A DNA stretch of 64,000 nt. Source: Pelecanus crispus. Lineage: Eukaryota; Chordata; Aves; Pelecaniformes; Pelecanidae. The notes under the pieces were generated by a model. The model was not told the origin of the DNA. It made no database searches and saw only the letters and a program-made list of their open reading frames with translations. This document shows, one piece after another, positions 46,830 through 59,469 of this stretch; positions within the stretch are counted from its first letter, which is position 1; the number at the start of each line of letters is the position of its first letter. The position numbers and the translations under genes were made by a program. The stretch covers positions 14,908,001 to 14,972,000 of the forward strand of contig NC_134646.1 in assembly GCF_030463565.1 (NCBI RefSeq), written 5' to 3'.

Positions 46830-47470
46830 CGTGATTGCCGCTCACACCAGCAGTCCTGCTAACTTCAGCGTAACTCCTTGCCTGCCTGCGAGGTACTAAC
46901 CGGAGTATGTCAGCTGCGCGGTTCACATGTGTGGGTTTGGCTTGCGCAGACAAACCCGATCTAGCTGTGAAGCGGTAAAAAAAACCAGCCCAAAGCCAGT
47001 GGATGAGCCCCCAGCTTCCTGAGCCCAAGGTGCCTCAGCGGCATGCGGCGCCTGAGCCGGGTGGGTCGGAGCTCCTTTGGATGCGCCTCTATGAGACGGC
47101 ACAGTCCTGGGGCACGGGCACAGGGTGCCCTAAAGCAGTGCTGTGTGCAGCAGGGCTCCGGCATCGTCTCTCAACATCTGGCCTGACTGATGTTGCAAGT
47201 CTGATGCTGTGGCTTCCTGATCTATTGCTGAAGCACCCCCCCCCCCAAAAAAAACGCCCCAGCAAGGCCCGCACTCGCTGCGCACGCACCGCTTGGCCCC
47301 GGGGGCAGAGGAGAGCGTTTGCTGCGCCCTGGGAGCACCGGTCTCTCCGTGCAGGACCCATACGTTTGCGCTCCAGGAGCGCGTTGCACGTGCCAGTTTT
47401 TGGAAGCATCGGCCTTGCTGCACCCCTAGTGTGGGGGTCATCCGGGAAATCCCGGGTCGAGGCACGCTAA
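46830..47470. promoter_or_regulatory. CpG-rich patch downstream of ZNF330
   Basis: G+C and CpG rise from about 46830 to 47470, with runs such as CGGCATGCGGCGCC near 47039 and GCACTCGCTGCGCACGCACCG near 47270. A C9A8 run sits at 47237. Overlapping frames of 106-155 codons on both strands are explained by the low stop-codon frequency of GC-rich DNA. It may be a promoter for an unseen downstream transcript (IL15 is the usual next gene), but no coding exon supports this. Confidence 0.35.
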
Positions 47471-50400
47471 CCTTCACCAACAAACTTCTTGCTGTGCTTG
47501 GGTCAGACTCCTCCTGCGGAGGTCTTGTCTTTTCTTCAGCTGGCAATGGGGAGAGAGCCCTTACTCTGGGCAACCACAGCTTCATAAATTCTGCTGCTTT
47601 TCAGATCCCAGTACACCAAACGCAGAGGGAAAGACGGAGAGGTACCCGACTGTCTTCAGATGTGTTTCATCTCCCCTGCCATTTCACAAAACCTGAAGAC
47701 AGAATACTATGAAAAGGGTATTTGAGGATCGAAATGCCTTTCTTTTCAACAGTATACTGCCTGCTTTTAATATTTACTAAGCTTTTGGCTGTAAAAAATG
47801 TACATGGCTGAGAGGCTTCTCTTGGTCTGTAGTCACTGCCACAAAGGAATTCCTCCAGGCTCCTTTGCCTTCCCTCCTGAGCTCCTCCGAGAAGAGACTT
47901 CTGCTGCTGTCCCTGCCAGCAGACCAGGGGAAACAGCTTCAGTTAAAGCTCCCCGTGTAGCAACGAAACACCATTGATAAGCCACGTTCTGTCACTGCCG
48001 ACAACTTTTTTGAAGCTGGCACTTTTTTAATGCCTGGTTTCTCTTTTTATTCAGGTTTCAGGTATGCGATGTAAAGAAAACCCTCAGAGAGTTATTTTTC
48101 TTTTTTTCATCCTTTGAGTTGAGTTTGAAAAAAAAAACCTGCTGCAGCCAAACACCCCTGAAAACACCAGTTCAGACCCATCTCAGGCCAAGCCTGGGAG
48201 GTCCTTTCCCTGCCCTTCAGGTCTGTAGGCAAAGCAGAAGAAAATATGCTGGAACACCAACTGAACAGCTAAACGCCTGGCAGAGGGAGCAGAAACTGCT
48301 GAGCAATTCAACTACAACGTCAAGGTAGTCAGTAGTAGGAAAAAGGCAGAGGCACATCAAGATACATACCGCTGAAAACTGGTAATCGATCCGTTCTGCC
48401 AGGACAGAGTGAAATGCTGTCCTTTGGTGCTAGAGCTGGGGGCAAAAATGACTGAATTTTTATTATAAACGCTGTTAGCAGAATAATAATGCAACCTCCT
48501 TTCTCCACTGAACGGATATCTTATTTTCTTGAAAGGGTAAGCCACTCTGTGCAGTCAGAATAACACAAAAGTCACTCAGAAAACTACAGGAAATCGTAGC
48601 GCTGAACAAGGTATCCCTCACTTGGGAGCGGGCAGGAGTTGTCTGTGATGCCCTACATTGCTCCTGTATCAACACATCTGGCTGAAGTTCTCTGCAGGCG
48701 GGCCAGCGAGCTGCCACCGGCTGCTTCACAGCATGGGGCGCAGCAGCCCAGAGACATCCAAACTGGGGATACAGGCCCTGGGTTAGTCCTTAGCTGCATA
48801 GGTGTGAATTCAGGGTGGTTCCTTTAATTAAACCGGAGGTATTCTGGATTTACACCTACGTGCTCACCGGCAGGGCTTGGCCTGTTGCAGTGAAAGATGA
48901 TAATCTTGCGTTCTTCCCCATGGGATACTGACTTTAACGAAATACTCTATGCTTCATTTTTCAGTGTTGCAAAACAACTTAATGGATCATATACTTGAGG
49001 GAGCATTTCCATTAATTTCTAGCTTACATTCTCACTCTTTCATGACACCAAAATGTCAGTGGCTTTAGCCTTTTCAATACCATTTCCTCTGAGAGCACAC
49101 AAGGAAAAAAGAAAGAAAAAAAAAAAAAGCTTTTATTTAGCTAGGGCCATCCACATATTACCTTTGAGCATGGAGGAAGAGTTATACAAAGGCCCTTCCT
49201 CTTACCTTTCCTCTGAGCAGGCTAAAACCCCCACCTATTCCTTGATGACTGATGTTTGTTTGTTTAGTATGACCCTGATTCTCTTCTTGCTCACACATTT
49301 AACAAGCATGAAGGTTTGCTATAGCTGACGACCGTGGAATTTTATCAGCATAAAAGCAGACAAAAATGTAAGTACAACTGACAGGAGAGGCAACTTCTGA
49401 AAGCAAAAATATGCATTTGCTGTTACTGAAATGAGAGAAATGAAACTTATACTTGTCTATTTGCAGCTATATTCCTTTGAAGCATTACAAAACTCCGTGA
49501 AAATCTAGATGTTAGAGACTGTATAATCACTTAGAGAGTTAATGTGCATAAACATATATAAAATGATTGTTTGCATTTTTCCTGCGCAGCCTTTTTACTG
49601 TACTACTGTATAAATCAGACCTATTTTATTTTCACTTGCTAAGCCTTGTACTCTTTTTAAAGCATCTCAGTGAACGAATACATATTTCCAGATCCTTACA
49701 GCCTTAAAAAACATATTTACTTGTATTTTCACGGAAATGCCTTCAAGAAATTTTTCTACAAAGCCTATTATTCGAGATAGGACTGAGGGATTTAATGGCT
49801 CAGGATACGATTTCCAACCTGTGAGGTGCATGACAAATCTGAGCGCGAAAGGTCACGTCATAGAATAGCGAGTCTTAACAGGAAAACTTGAAGCTCACCG
49901 GCCCTGTACTATTACGGTGGCAGCTGCGCTAATGACAGACAGAGTTCTCTGAAGATCATAATCTTTTCTCTCATGCTTCTGCTGGTACCCAAGAGCATAT
50001 GGCCATAATTGCATGGGTGAGATAGCCACAAGTCATACCCATGCAGAAGCTAGGAGAAAAATCACCCTGATCATTCGAAGCATATGGATCCAATGAGGCT
50101 TGAAAGCTGGGCTGTGCAGAGGGCTGAGGCACGCTCCACTGGCAGCGAATGACTCCGTTTCTCAGAAAGGGTGATCCTGCAAAATGTGGATGGGAAACAA
50201 AAGTCTCCCTTGTGCCAAATACAAGTAAAGGCCGGTTTATAGAGAGCAGGACAAACCAGAGAGAGTGGTATGGGAGATGCTGCCTCAGTGTTAAGCTCGG
50301 AATTTAGCAACCTCCCATGGAGAAAAATCACAGGCAGGTTAGGGAGAAGTTGCACGGCAGAGGAGAGAGTTGTGCTTACAAACCTTTTTCTTGTAATCGA

Positions 50401-53400
50401 TTGGAGTTCTGTTAGATAGCAAAGCCCTGACCATGCTGGATGTCGCGCACCCAGAGAGCTGCTTTGCAGGCGCACTGTGCCTTTTGTCTGCAGCAACGCC
50501 TTTGACCGCGCTCAGCACATGCGACTGATTCTGGATAGGCAGGTGGTGAAGAAGTACCACCCCTCTCCGTGTAAAACAGCCAGTCTGGTAGTTTTTACTT
50601 GCTGCAGTTACATCAGTCACAGCTTTCTTGGTTGGCCCACGCATATTTGCATTTTATTATTTACCCTGCAGACCTGAAGATGGACGTTCTGCCCTCAGAG
50701 ACCATGAATGTTATGAGCACAAGCAGTGCCCAGGAGGAGGGACCCCACAGCGTCCAAAAGTGATTAGCTCTACTTCCAAAAGTGGAATTCAGTGAGAAAA
50801 TGTGTTACAGCCCTTGGCCCTTGCCAACGACACAAAGGCTCTGGCTGTAATGTAGATGTCTGTCTAATGGGCACTGGGCTAAGACCAACAAAATACAATT
50901 CATACAGGCTGCCAAACATCTCCTGATGTTAATTACCACTGGCCTGAGTTGCATCTGTATTTTATTAACACTGTGTGCAGAGTGAGTAGGATTCCAGATG
51001 GAGCACAAAGTACCTTTTTTCTTGTTTTGCCCATAATTGCAAATGCTTAAATTGTACTTGTAGCTGTTTTATGACTTGACATTGACCTTAAACCCTGTGA
51101 ATTTGCTACAGTGGAACATTACAATTTCTAGGGATTGGAAAGATCATAGAGAATTGGTCGATGATCTCTATGATGCAAATAAAAATAGAACCATGATTGT
51201 TCAAATAAATATTTCTTTTCATTTTGTCTTTGCATTTTTATTGCTTCCCCAGATCACTTGAAATGAAATTGCCCTTCACAGGTCAAGCTACAGTTGCTTT
51301 GCAAACAGCAAAAAGACAGTGCTTTAAGATCATTAGACCCCTGACAATGTTAGAGCAGTCCAGATGATTTGCATTTCTGAGGGAAAGGCTTTTATTTCTG
51401 AACTGTTCAGATATTATTGATCTGAAAATATACCTTTTTCTCATGAAAATGCCTGTCCTCAGAATTAAAAAAAGACATACTCCTAGCCTTGATGTGCCAA
51501 TCCCTCCATCAGCTCCCTGATGAGGTGCCCACTGCACTTTGGGTGGAAGAGGTGACGATGGAAGAAACGAGCGCTTCGGGCTGCAGAGCTGCCTTGGGTC
51601 TCAGTGGATAATACGGAGGGAAAGGAGGCGGGAGACTCAACCCCAGCTCAAGGACCAGATGTGCCATCTGCTCCGTACCACGCTTCCCTCACAGGAAGGC
51701 CACCGCTTCCGCTCTGGCAGCTCTGGTGCCCAGGAGCGTTTTTTTCAACTTGCTGCTGGCAGGCAAAGCTGTGCAGCCACTTGAAAGTTTGAATGTGTAG
51801 GGGATGTTTTAACAAGGCTCCCTCACGTCCCCATCAGATGGGAAGACGCGGTGCCTCCACACCTTAACGCCCTTCTCCGCTGTCCCCTTCAGTGGTGACG
51901 CAAGCCGCCACATCAGGGATGCGAGGGGGACAGGGCAGATGCTCAGACCACAAACATTTCATGAACTGCAGATACCAGATTCGTGGCATCCTGCGGGGGC
52001 TCGGCCACCGCTGCCCTTCCTTTGCCTCTGGGTAATCTGTGCACCCTATTTTGCTTTTCTGCCAGGTTTCCTCTTGGCGAACAGGGATCCTCACTTCTGG
52101 GAAAGCAGCGGCTGAAGCTGGCGTGCTGCCCAGCGGAGCCCTTCGTTTCCCCGGGCTGCCCGTAGCTGGCTCTTGCCTTCAGCAGTTGCGGCAGCCGCTG
52201 CTGGTGCCCTGGAGCGAGGCCGGGGTGATGGCCCAGGGAGGGGCTGCCTGTAATGGTGAAGTCAGGCTCAGGGGATGAATGAGGGCGTGTGAAAACAGTA
52301 TATGGCCAAAGTTAATGGAAAAGAGTGCCTCATTGCTCGTGGAGACATTATTACATTTTTAAGGCATTTATGAACAAATGAGATGCATCTACAACTGTGG
52401 AAAGAGTATTCCCACCACCTGCCATGTTCCCCTCCCCACCTTCGAGCAATCCTCTTACTTATTAGAATTTCAACACTGCTTTTCTTTGAAGTACAACCTG
52501 TATTTTAGTTATATTACTTCCATTCAGGCTGTGGAAATAAAACTTATGACGGTGTTGATTTCTCAGATCTGCTCAGTCTTTGAAATTTGCATTAGATTAT
52601 TCTAATCACTTAGCCTCGTTGTATATATTTACACAAGCACTTTTGATGTTTCAACAGACCAGGCTGTAATGAGATGTGCAGGGGGAAATATATACCCAAA
52701 GAAATAGAATGCTCTTTTTTCTCAGACCCCATCTTGAACTAGAAGTTTTCAGATAAAACGGTGGGACAATGCCTTTGGGACCAGAGGGGAACAATTGTAA
52801 GGCTGGAAAGATGGAGGGATTGGCTCTGCCTTCAGCTGCAGCAGGCAGAGATGAAGCAGGGCTGGGTCCCTGCGAGTGAGAGGAAGGCGATGAGGACTTG
52901 TCTCCTCACACCCTTCATCACCACTGTAACCTGCCCTCCCGGCCACCCTGACAGAAGAAATTGTCCAGCCTGAACCCATGAAGTCTATACCTACAGACAC
53001 AAGTTTCTGGGGACTGAGCAGAAGGAGCAGCTGCCAAATCCTGCCTCTACTGAATTCAGTGGGAATAGTAAAATGTCCTTTTTGGGGGACAGCAAAAAGC
53101 CTGGGACTGCGGCGCAGTTGTGCTAGCTCTGGCCATGACATGCAGGCAAGTCCTGCAGGACCTGTGCTCCTGCAGGCCGCCAATGCGGCCGTATGCTCAC
53201 GTTAATTAGTTTGGTCTCAGGGCTGGCTCTGTTAGATCCAGAATGAGAGGCGAGAGTGGAGACAGAAGCAACCCTTACATAGCAAATGTGACCAGGAAAA
53301 GGTGGTGGGGCAGGCCAGGCAAAGGAGAAACAGATCTCTTGAGGATTGAAGAAGATGAGGAATCTTTCTGGAAGATGCAGGAAATTGCTGGTTATCTCAC

Positions 53401-56400
53401 ATGGAGTTTAGCTTCGCAAAGGCTAGGGATCATATTTTTATTTGCATGTTAGTATAGAAAGAATATTTGCAATTCTTGAAGTAGTGTAAAGGACAAATAT
53501 TCTGGATGACCCTGTTGGTAACTTGATCTTACAATGAAATCTGGAGCAAATCATCCATTATCCAACATGCTACCCTAAAGACTGTAAAAACCATGGTAAA
53601 CTGTGTCAACACAGTATTGATTTTCTAACTTGAGATGGTGAAGTTTGTGGGTAAGGACCTTAAAAAAAAAGAGAAGCCTGTTCCAAGAACATACACTTCC
53701 ATAAACTCAATGACAGATGAGAGCAGACTTTCCAACTCACACACTCAAACTGATCTATCCACTTAGACATGCAAATGTCATGTTTTGAATAAGTCTAACA
53801 TTTTGAATTGTCACCAGTGAAAACAGCTTTCTCCAAAGGCAAGTTGGATTTTTCAGCTATCCTAAGCTTGTAAACCATGTAGAATTGAGGGAAAAAATAA
53901 AGAACAAAACTAAAATGTTCTGCTTTATGAGGATTCAGTGATATAAAGAGGTTTTTAAGATAACATTTTCCACTTCATAACCTTTTCACAAGCAAATATT
54001 TCTAGAAGCATAGCTCCCTCCCTACCTAGGGCTACCTAGAATGGGGCAGCCAGGGCCTCTTGCCTGGGCTGGAAGAGGTGTGGGCTCATTGCCGGTGCTG
54101 GGTGGGCAGTCACCAAACATGCTCCTACTGCCCTCGGGGGATGCAGCAGGAGGAACACCCCAGGGCTTTCATTCTGGCCGACTTATTTTGTCCTTATTCC
54201 TCACTTGCAAGTTATATGCCTTGCTGCACTGGTAATGAGATGCTGTGACCCATGTGAGGCACAGTGAGGAGAGAGGGAGAGAGAGGCTGATTGTCCTTCC
54301 TTACCTTAAAAGGACATGTATTTGTGAAGCAGTCAGAAACATCAAAAGATTCATAACTTTTCTCCCCACAAAAGTATGACAAGACATAGATAGCACATAC
54401 AGTAGGAATCATGTTTTTTTTCTCTCAGAGGTAACTGGTTTCAACAGAAGCATTTTGACTTATGCCACAGGTACTGGTTCAGCTCCATGTCTGTAGAGGG
54501 AGAAATGCATTTTGTTTTGATGCCTAATGCTTTTGATGCCTATCCAACATTAGCAGAGATCTCCAGTGGTGGACAGGTTCATAATGCATTAGAGCTAAAA
54601 CTTCTTGCTTTAGGTCTCCAGACCTAAATGGGATCTCTACTGGTTCTCTCCTTAAGTCTCATGGAAGCCTAGGGTAGCCTTGCAGCTTCCTTGTGACAAT
54701 AGATCAACTTTCCATTTTGACCACCATGATCTTACTCATATATTCTAGGTGGTGTCCTCTCCTCTCCCACTAACGGGTAGGCACATAGCCTTATATTTGG
54801 GATAATGAAGGTGAGGTGCTCCAAAGACCATGTCTGACAGTAAAAGCAGATGCCAAAGATGTTCCTCATTCAAATTCAGAGAATCTGACTAAGAGCTCTA
54901 TGAACTTGTACTGCTGATTATTAGTGGAGACTAACAGACTTCTGTACATCGAGGAGGACAACTGATTTTTTTTTTTCAACTTCTTATGACCTAAAGGGGT
55001 CGGAAGACCGCTTTATGTTTATGTCTGATAGTGTACAAAAAGACACAGAGAAATCACACCTCACCTTGCAACTTTATCATACTGGTATTCTTCTGGGAGA
55101 TGTTACAGCTTTTTCTGTACTTAAAACCTACAAGTTGCTAAAATTGCTGCCATTGCTATATGCTACTCAGACATAAAACATGTCTATAGTTATGAAAACT
55201 GTGCTGTGAGGCCAATGGGTGTGAAAGACCCAACTACCTGTGAAGTTCTGGCTCTGGGTTACTTTCGGGCTTGTCACGGAGAGGATGAAAGAAACATTGA
55301 TATTAGCAGTTCAAGTCTCACCAAGGTGTGTTAAAGCTGAGAATCATTTTCATGTTAAAGACCTGTGGTAATTAAGCTTTGAGTTCTAGTTCAATTTGTG
55401 GAAGCAAATTCTTAAAACAATAAATATTTATGACTAGGATTAAAAGATGTAGAATGGATAAGTGTCTTGAAACAGCTTCTGAAGTTAGTTTTGCTCGACT
55501 TATTCCTGAGGACAAAGATGATGCCTATGCTAAGGAAGAGTGAACAGAGCAATTTGCTTGAGAAATTTCCAAAAGCATTTATACCTTTTCCTAAAATAAG
55601 CTAAAATGATACAAAAAAAAATCCCTTTCCTCTTAAAAAGAAACATATCAAAAGCGCATATTTCAGCATGCTTGCTCCCTGAGGATTTCTCATTCTAGAA
55701 AAAAAATGGATGTTTTTTCCAATTGCCTTCAAAAGGTTTGCATGTCTGCCAGGTGGTTTGCATCTGACAGTCAAATACTGCTGATGAGAACCATCAATTC
55801 CTTCAAAGACTTGACACTGCCTCCAATTTGTATCGCAAGTGACTGTAAAAGGAGGTGACTGCAGCTATTATTTTGTTAGATTTAGTCAAAACATCCCCAG
55901 AAGAGGCAGGAGAGCATGCTGGGAATTGTTTGATGAGCCTGCTGGGAGAATAATTACATGGCCAGCAGTTTGTTCACTTCATCTTTTGTAGCACTTTCTT
56001 AGTGGTTTTTGTGTGGTTTGAGCACTTGGCTTTTTGAATTAAAGAATCTTTGCTGCCATTGTCTCTTTAACTAATTCTCAGATTATGCAGTCTCAGATGT
56101 GCATCCCAGGGCTGCTCTGTATTACATGAGGTATTAGAAAATTAAAATACTTTCTTCAATATTCCCATTCTTACTTGAGACGAAATTTTCTGCACCATAG
56201 CTGTGGTTGCATTACAAAGAGTTGCCTGTTCTGATTGCAATGCTTACATAGACCTTAGACCCATTTGTGTTTTAATTCTGCTTCCTTGAGTAGGATGAAT
56301 GTCAAAATTTGCAACATTAATACAATTTTTTTTGTTAAAATTGCACATATAAACTTTGGAATTCTTTTTATGTAACAAGTCACAGCTTGAAGTTTCCAAG

Positions 56401-57721
56401 AGCACCTTACATAACAAGGAACCAAAGATCGGTTAGAATTTTAATTTGACTCAGCAGCTTTTGAAAAAACAAATGGGTATGAGCCCCTGGAAGACGGTAC
56501 GTGAAAGTATTACAAATTAATTCTGAGTTGACAAGAAAATCGAAAGCTATGAAAGGAAACACATTAAAAACTAGAAACTGTGCTTATTCAGCTGGCTACA
56601 AGGGATCCATGATAGCTGCTAGTGCCTTTTATAAGGCAGGTGGGCAATGAAAAAAAAAGGTGGTAACTGCAAACTCGATGCAGCAAACCATCCTGCCGAG
56701 AGCAGCCTGACTGGTCCTCTCTCGACCAGTTCTCTTCTCAGCTGCTGATAAAATGGACCAGTCTGAATATATCCTAAGCCAGCCCTAGTCTCTAGTTTTC
56801 TCTGGTGGGTGTAGTACACATGCTTTTCAGCTCTCCAGTATGAATGCATATACACGGCCGTGTGTCTCTTGCTTTAAATACATTGAGATGAATACAAAGG
56901 CAGGAAGAGAAAAGGAAGTAAAGGAGGGAAAAATTACCATATCAGAGTCTTTTGGTGCTGGATATATGGATAAAAATATATTGCTTGTGACTCCAGTGAA
57001 ATGAGAGTCTGCTGTGAGAGAGTTTACTACAATCTATCTTGTTTGTGCACTTGGGGACTTTAGAATACTAACTTTATTGGAAAGGAGCTGGAAAAAACCG
57101 GATCATTGGCCAAAGCTTAAAAAAAAAAAGTTTCCTTGCTAAGGAAAGAGTATTAGCATTCTCACAAAGAAGGTTTTATAGAAAAAAGAAACACACTTTT
57201 AAAGCAAAACTCCCTTTGATATGAATCCCGCACAAAGCATAAAAAAAAATATAAAAGGACCTGTGGGATCCTATTTTCTTCTGTGTGCGCTTCCCAATTC
57301 CTCTCTTTGCTAATGAGTCACTTGGGATGTGTCTTCTGGCTGAGCTAGGGCACCTTAGAAGGACAGTAGGGATACAAAGATTTCCTAAAAGACATGCCAG
57401 TCCTATAACCGGTTTCTCGAAGGAGGGAATATTTCTGTTTCCTTTTCCCACCTTTTCTGTTTCTGCACCGTATGTGCTTCACCTTGCAGTTACTTGCACA
57501 GCAGAAGTGCAACTTGAATTACCAGCCAGAATCAGCCCCAGCAATCTGCTCCTGACAGAAGTTAGTACTGGAGAAAAATCCCCCAAAATTATCTTATGGG
57601 CAATGAAGAATTGACAGGTATATACAGTGAAAGTTTCTTTTCCTTGTTCCATTCATTAGAAATTGGGCTTAACTATGAAGCATGAGAATTTATATCGCTT
57701 TTAAGTGTTTAGTAAATCAAG
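47471..57721. other. Intergenic, no gene recognised
   Basis: Ten kilobases of mostly AT-rich unique-looking DNA, with a GC-richer portion around 51.5-52.3 kb. Frames up to 144 codons (52749-53183 minus) show no family signature. A poly-A run lies at about 49117. No mobile-element ends or RNA genes recognised. Confidence 0.5.
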
Positions 57722-57726
57722 GTAAT

Positions 57727-58296
57727 TGTCCTGGTTTCGGCTGGGATAGAGTTAATTTTCTTCCTAGTAGCAGGCATAGTGCTGCATTTTGGATTTAGTA
57801 GGACAAGAATGTTGATCACACACTGATGTTTTTAGTTGTTGCTAAGTACTGCTCATGCTAGTCAAGGACTTTTCAGCTTCCCATGCTCTGCCAGGTGCAC
57901 AAGAAACTGGGAGGGGGCACAGCCAGAAGAGTTGATCCAAACTGACCAGAGGGCTATTCCATACCATATGACGTCATGCTCAGTATAGAAACTGGGGGGA
58001 GTTGGCTGGGGGGCAGCAATCGCTGCTCGGGAACTGGCTGGGTATCGGTCGGCGGGTGGTGAGCAATTGCATTGTGCATCACTTGCTTTGTATATTATTA
58101 TTGTTATTATTATTATTATATTGTTACTATTATCATTACTGTTTTACTTTATTTCAATTATTAAACTGTTCTTATCTCAACCGAGGAGTGTTTCTCACTC
58201 TTGCTCCTCCGATTCTCTCCCCCATCCCATCGGGGTAGGGGGAGTGAGCGAGCGGCTGCGTGGTGTTTAGTTGCTGGCTGGGGCTAAACCACGACA
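57727..58296 (+). mobile_element. Complete solo LTR of an avian endogenous retrovirus (same family as 1260-1813)
   Basis: A 570-bp element with TG...CA termini and a perfect 5-bp target-site duplication, GTAAT at 57722-57726 and 58297-58301. It carries an intact CRE-type TGACGTCA at 57969-57976, a TATA-like TATAGAAA at 57984, and ATTAAA at 58160-58165. The two full copies are about nine-tenths alike by eye. Part of their length difference comes from the longer ATT-rich simple repeat here (about 58093-58133). No retroviral genes follow, so it is a solo LTR. Confidence 0.93.
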
Positions 58297-58301
58297 GTAA
58301 T

Positions 58302-58696
58302 CCATATCTTTTTGAATACTGAATATCTGTATATATCAGAGGTCAATTATGTGCTTTGAGTTCCTCATAAGATTGCTTTATCTTGTATTTTTAACTCCTG
58401 ATCTTTTGCGTTCCCTTTTATTTTCCATTAAAAAGCCACTCTAGCTCAGGACTACATTATTTAAAACTAAATTTAATTATCATTTTATTTAACTTCTGTT
58501 ATATTGAAACAAGGCTTACTGATCTTCAATTTACAGTGATTTTAATTAAAAAACACACCCAAAGCACAACAAAAAGAACCTCTAAAATCCATTTGTAAAT
58601 AATAGCTAGCTGTAGCAGGATTGCAAATAAAGGGGTGTGTGGTTTGTTTGTTGGGGTTTTGTTTCTTTTTTTTTTTTTTTGAGGGGGGAAGGTTAG
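58302..58696. other. Intergenic spacer
   Basis: AT-rich sequence between the LTR and the CR1 tails, with a poly-T run at about 58667. Nothing else recognised. Confidence 0.6.
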
Positions 58697-58785
58697 TGGG
58701 ACATGGTTTAGTGGGCATGGTGGTGTTGGGTTGATGATTGGAATGATGATCTTAGAGGTCCTTTCCAATCTTAATGATTCCTAGT
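58697..58785 (+). mobile_element. CR1 LINE 3' tail fragment
   Basis: The order GACATGGTTTAGTGGGCATGG, GTTGGGTTGATGATTGG, GATGATCTTAGAGGTCC, TTTCCAATCTTAATGATTCC is the CR1 3' end in + orientation. Only the last 90 or so bases of the element are present. Confidence 0.85.
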
Positions 58786-58804
58786 TTTTACGTTCATTAT
58801 AAAT

Positions 58805-58942
58805 AATCCAGCCACCAAGCCAGGAAACATGAAATTGCTACTCTACCCTTAATTGGTTTAGTGATGGACTTGGTAATGTTAGGTTAATGGTTGGACTGGA
58901 TGATCTTAAAGGTCTTTTCCAACCTAAAAGATTCTATGATTC
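58805..58942 (+). mobile_element. CR1-tailed short element, copy B
   Basis: This aligns gaplessly to 21911-22048, beginning at the same base (AATCCAGCC) with the same non-CR1 leader and ending in the same CR1 tail (GATTCTATGATTC). It lies 20 bases after the end of another CR1 tail. Sharing both the leader and the start point is unusual for CR1, whose 5' truncations are normally random. Confidence 0.8.
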
Positions 58943-59181
58943 CATGATTAGCAAGTTGGACATTTCATTCTTAACTTTCCTCAGAATTTTATTATTCATC
59001 ACTGTCCTACTTATCAGGTTCTTTTAGTATCTTGTGCTGATACATCACTAAGATAACTTTACCTGAGTTCTATTGCCTAAGACTTGGCTTCAATTTCAAA
59101 GTTATACCTTTTAACATGCTTTGGAACCCAGTTTTAGAAAGCAGGGAACTTTATTTGTATACAAACATGTTCCTTCAACTC

Positions 59182-59209
59182 AACGTTACATATGTACATA
59201 TGTAACGTT
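59182..59209. repeat. Perfect 28-bp palindrome at a CR1 junction
   Basis: Two 14-bp arms, AACGTTACATATGT and its exact reverse complement, meet without a spacer. The flanking bases (C at 59181, T at 59210) do not extend it. The CR1 sequence at 59210 begins immediately after it. Confidence 0.9.
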
Positions 59210-59469
59210 TAAGCTGCGCCAGGGCAGGTTTAGGTTGGAAATTAGGAAAAATTTCTTTACGGAAAGGGTGGTCAAGAATTGGAACAGGCTGCCCAGAGAG
59301 GTGGTGGAGTCACCATCCCTGGAAGTGTTCAAAAAACGGGTAGATGTGGCACTTCGGGACATGGTTTAGTCTAGTCTACCCTTGATTGGCTTAGAGTAGA
59401 CTCGGTAGTGTTAGGTTAATGGTTGGACTGGATGATCTTAAAGGTCTTTTCCAACCTAAACGATTCTAT
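59210..59469 (+). mobile_element. CR1 LINE 3' fragment
   Basis: CR1 begins at TTAAGCTGCGCCAGGGCAGG and runs through AACAGGCTGCCCAGAGAGG to the tail ACGATTCTATG. The frame up to 59369 remains open and encodes the end of CR1 ORF2 ([39 protein letters not shown]). The upstream domains are missing, so it is immobile. Confidence 0.92.

Noticed and set aside
47003..47712. Overlapping frames of 106-155 codons on both strands
   Set aside because: Several overlapping frames in a CpG-rich patch, none with protein-family character; explained by base composition.
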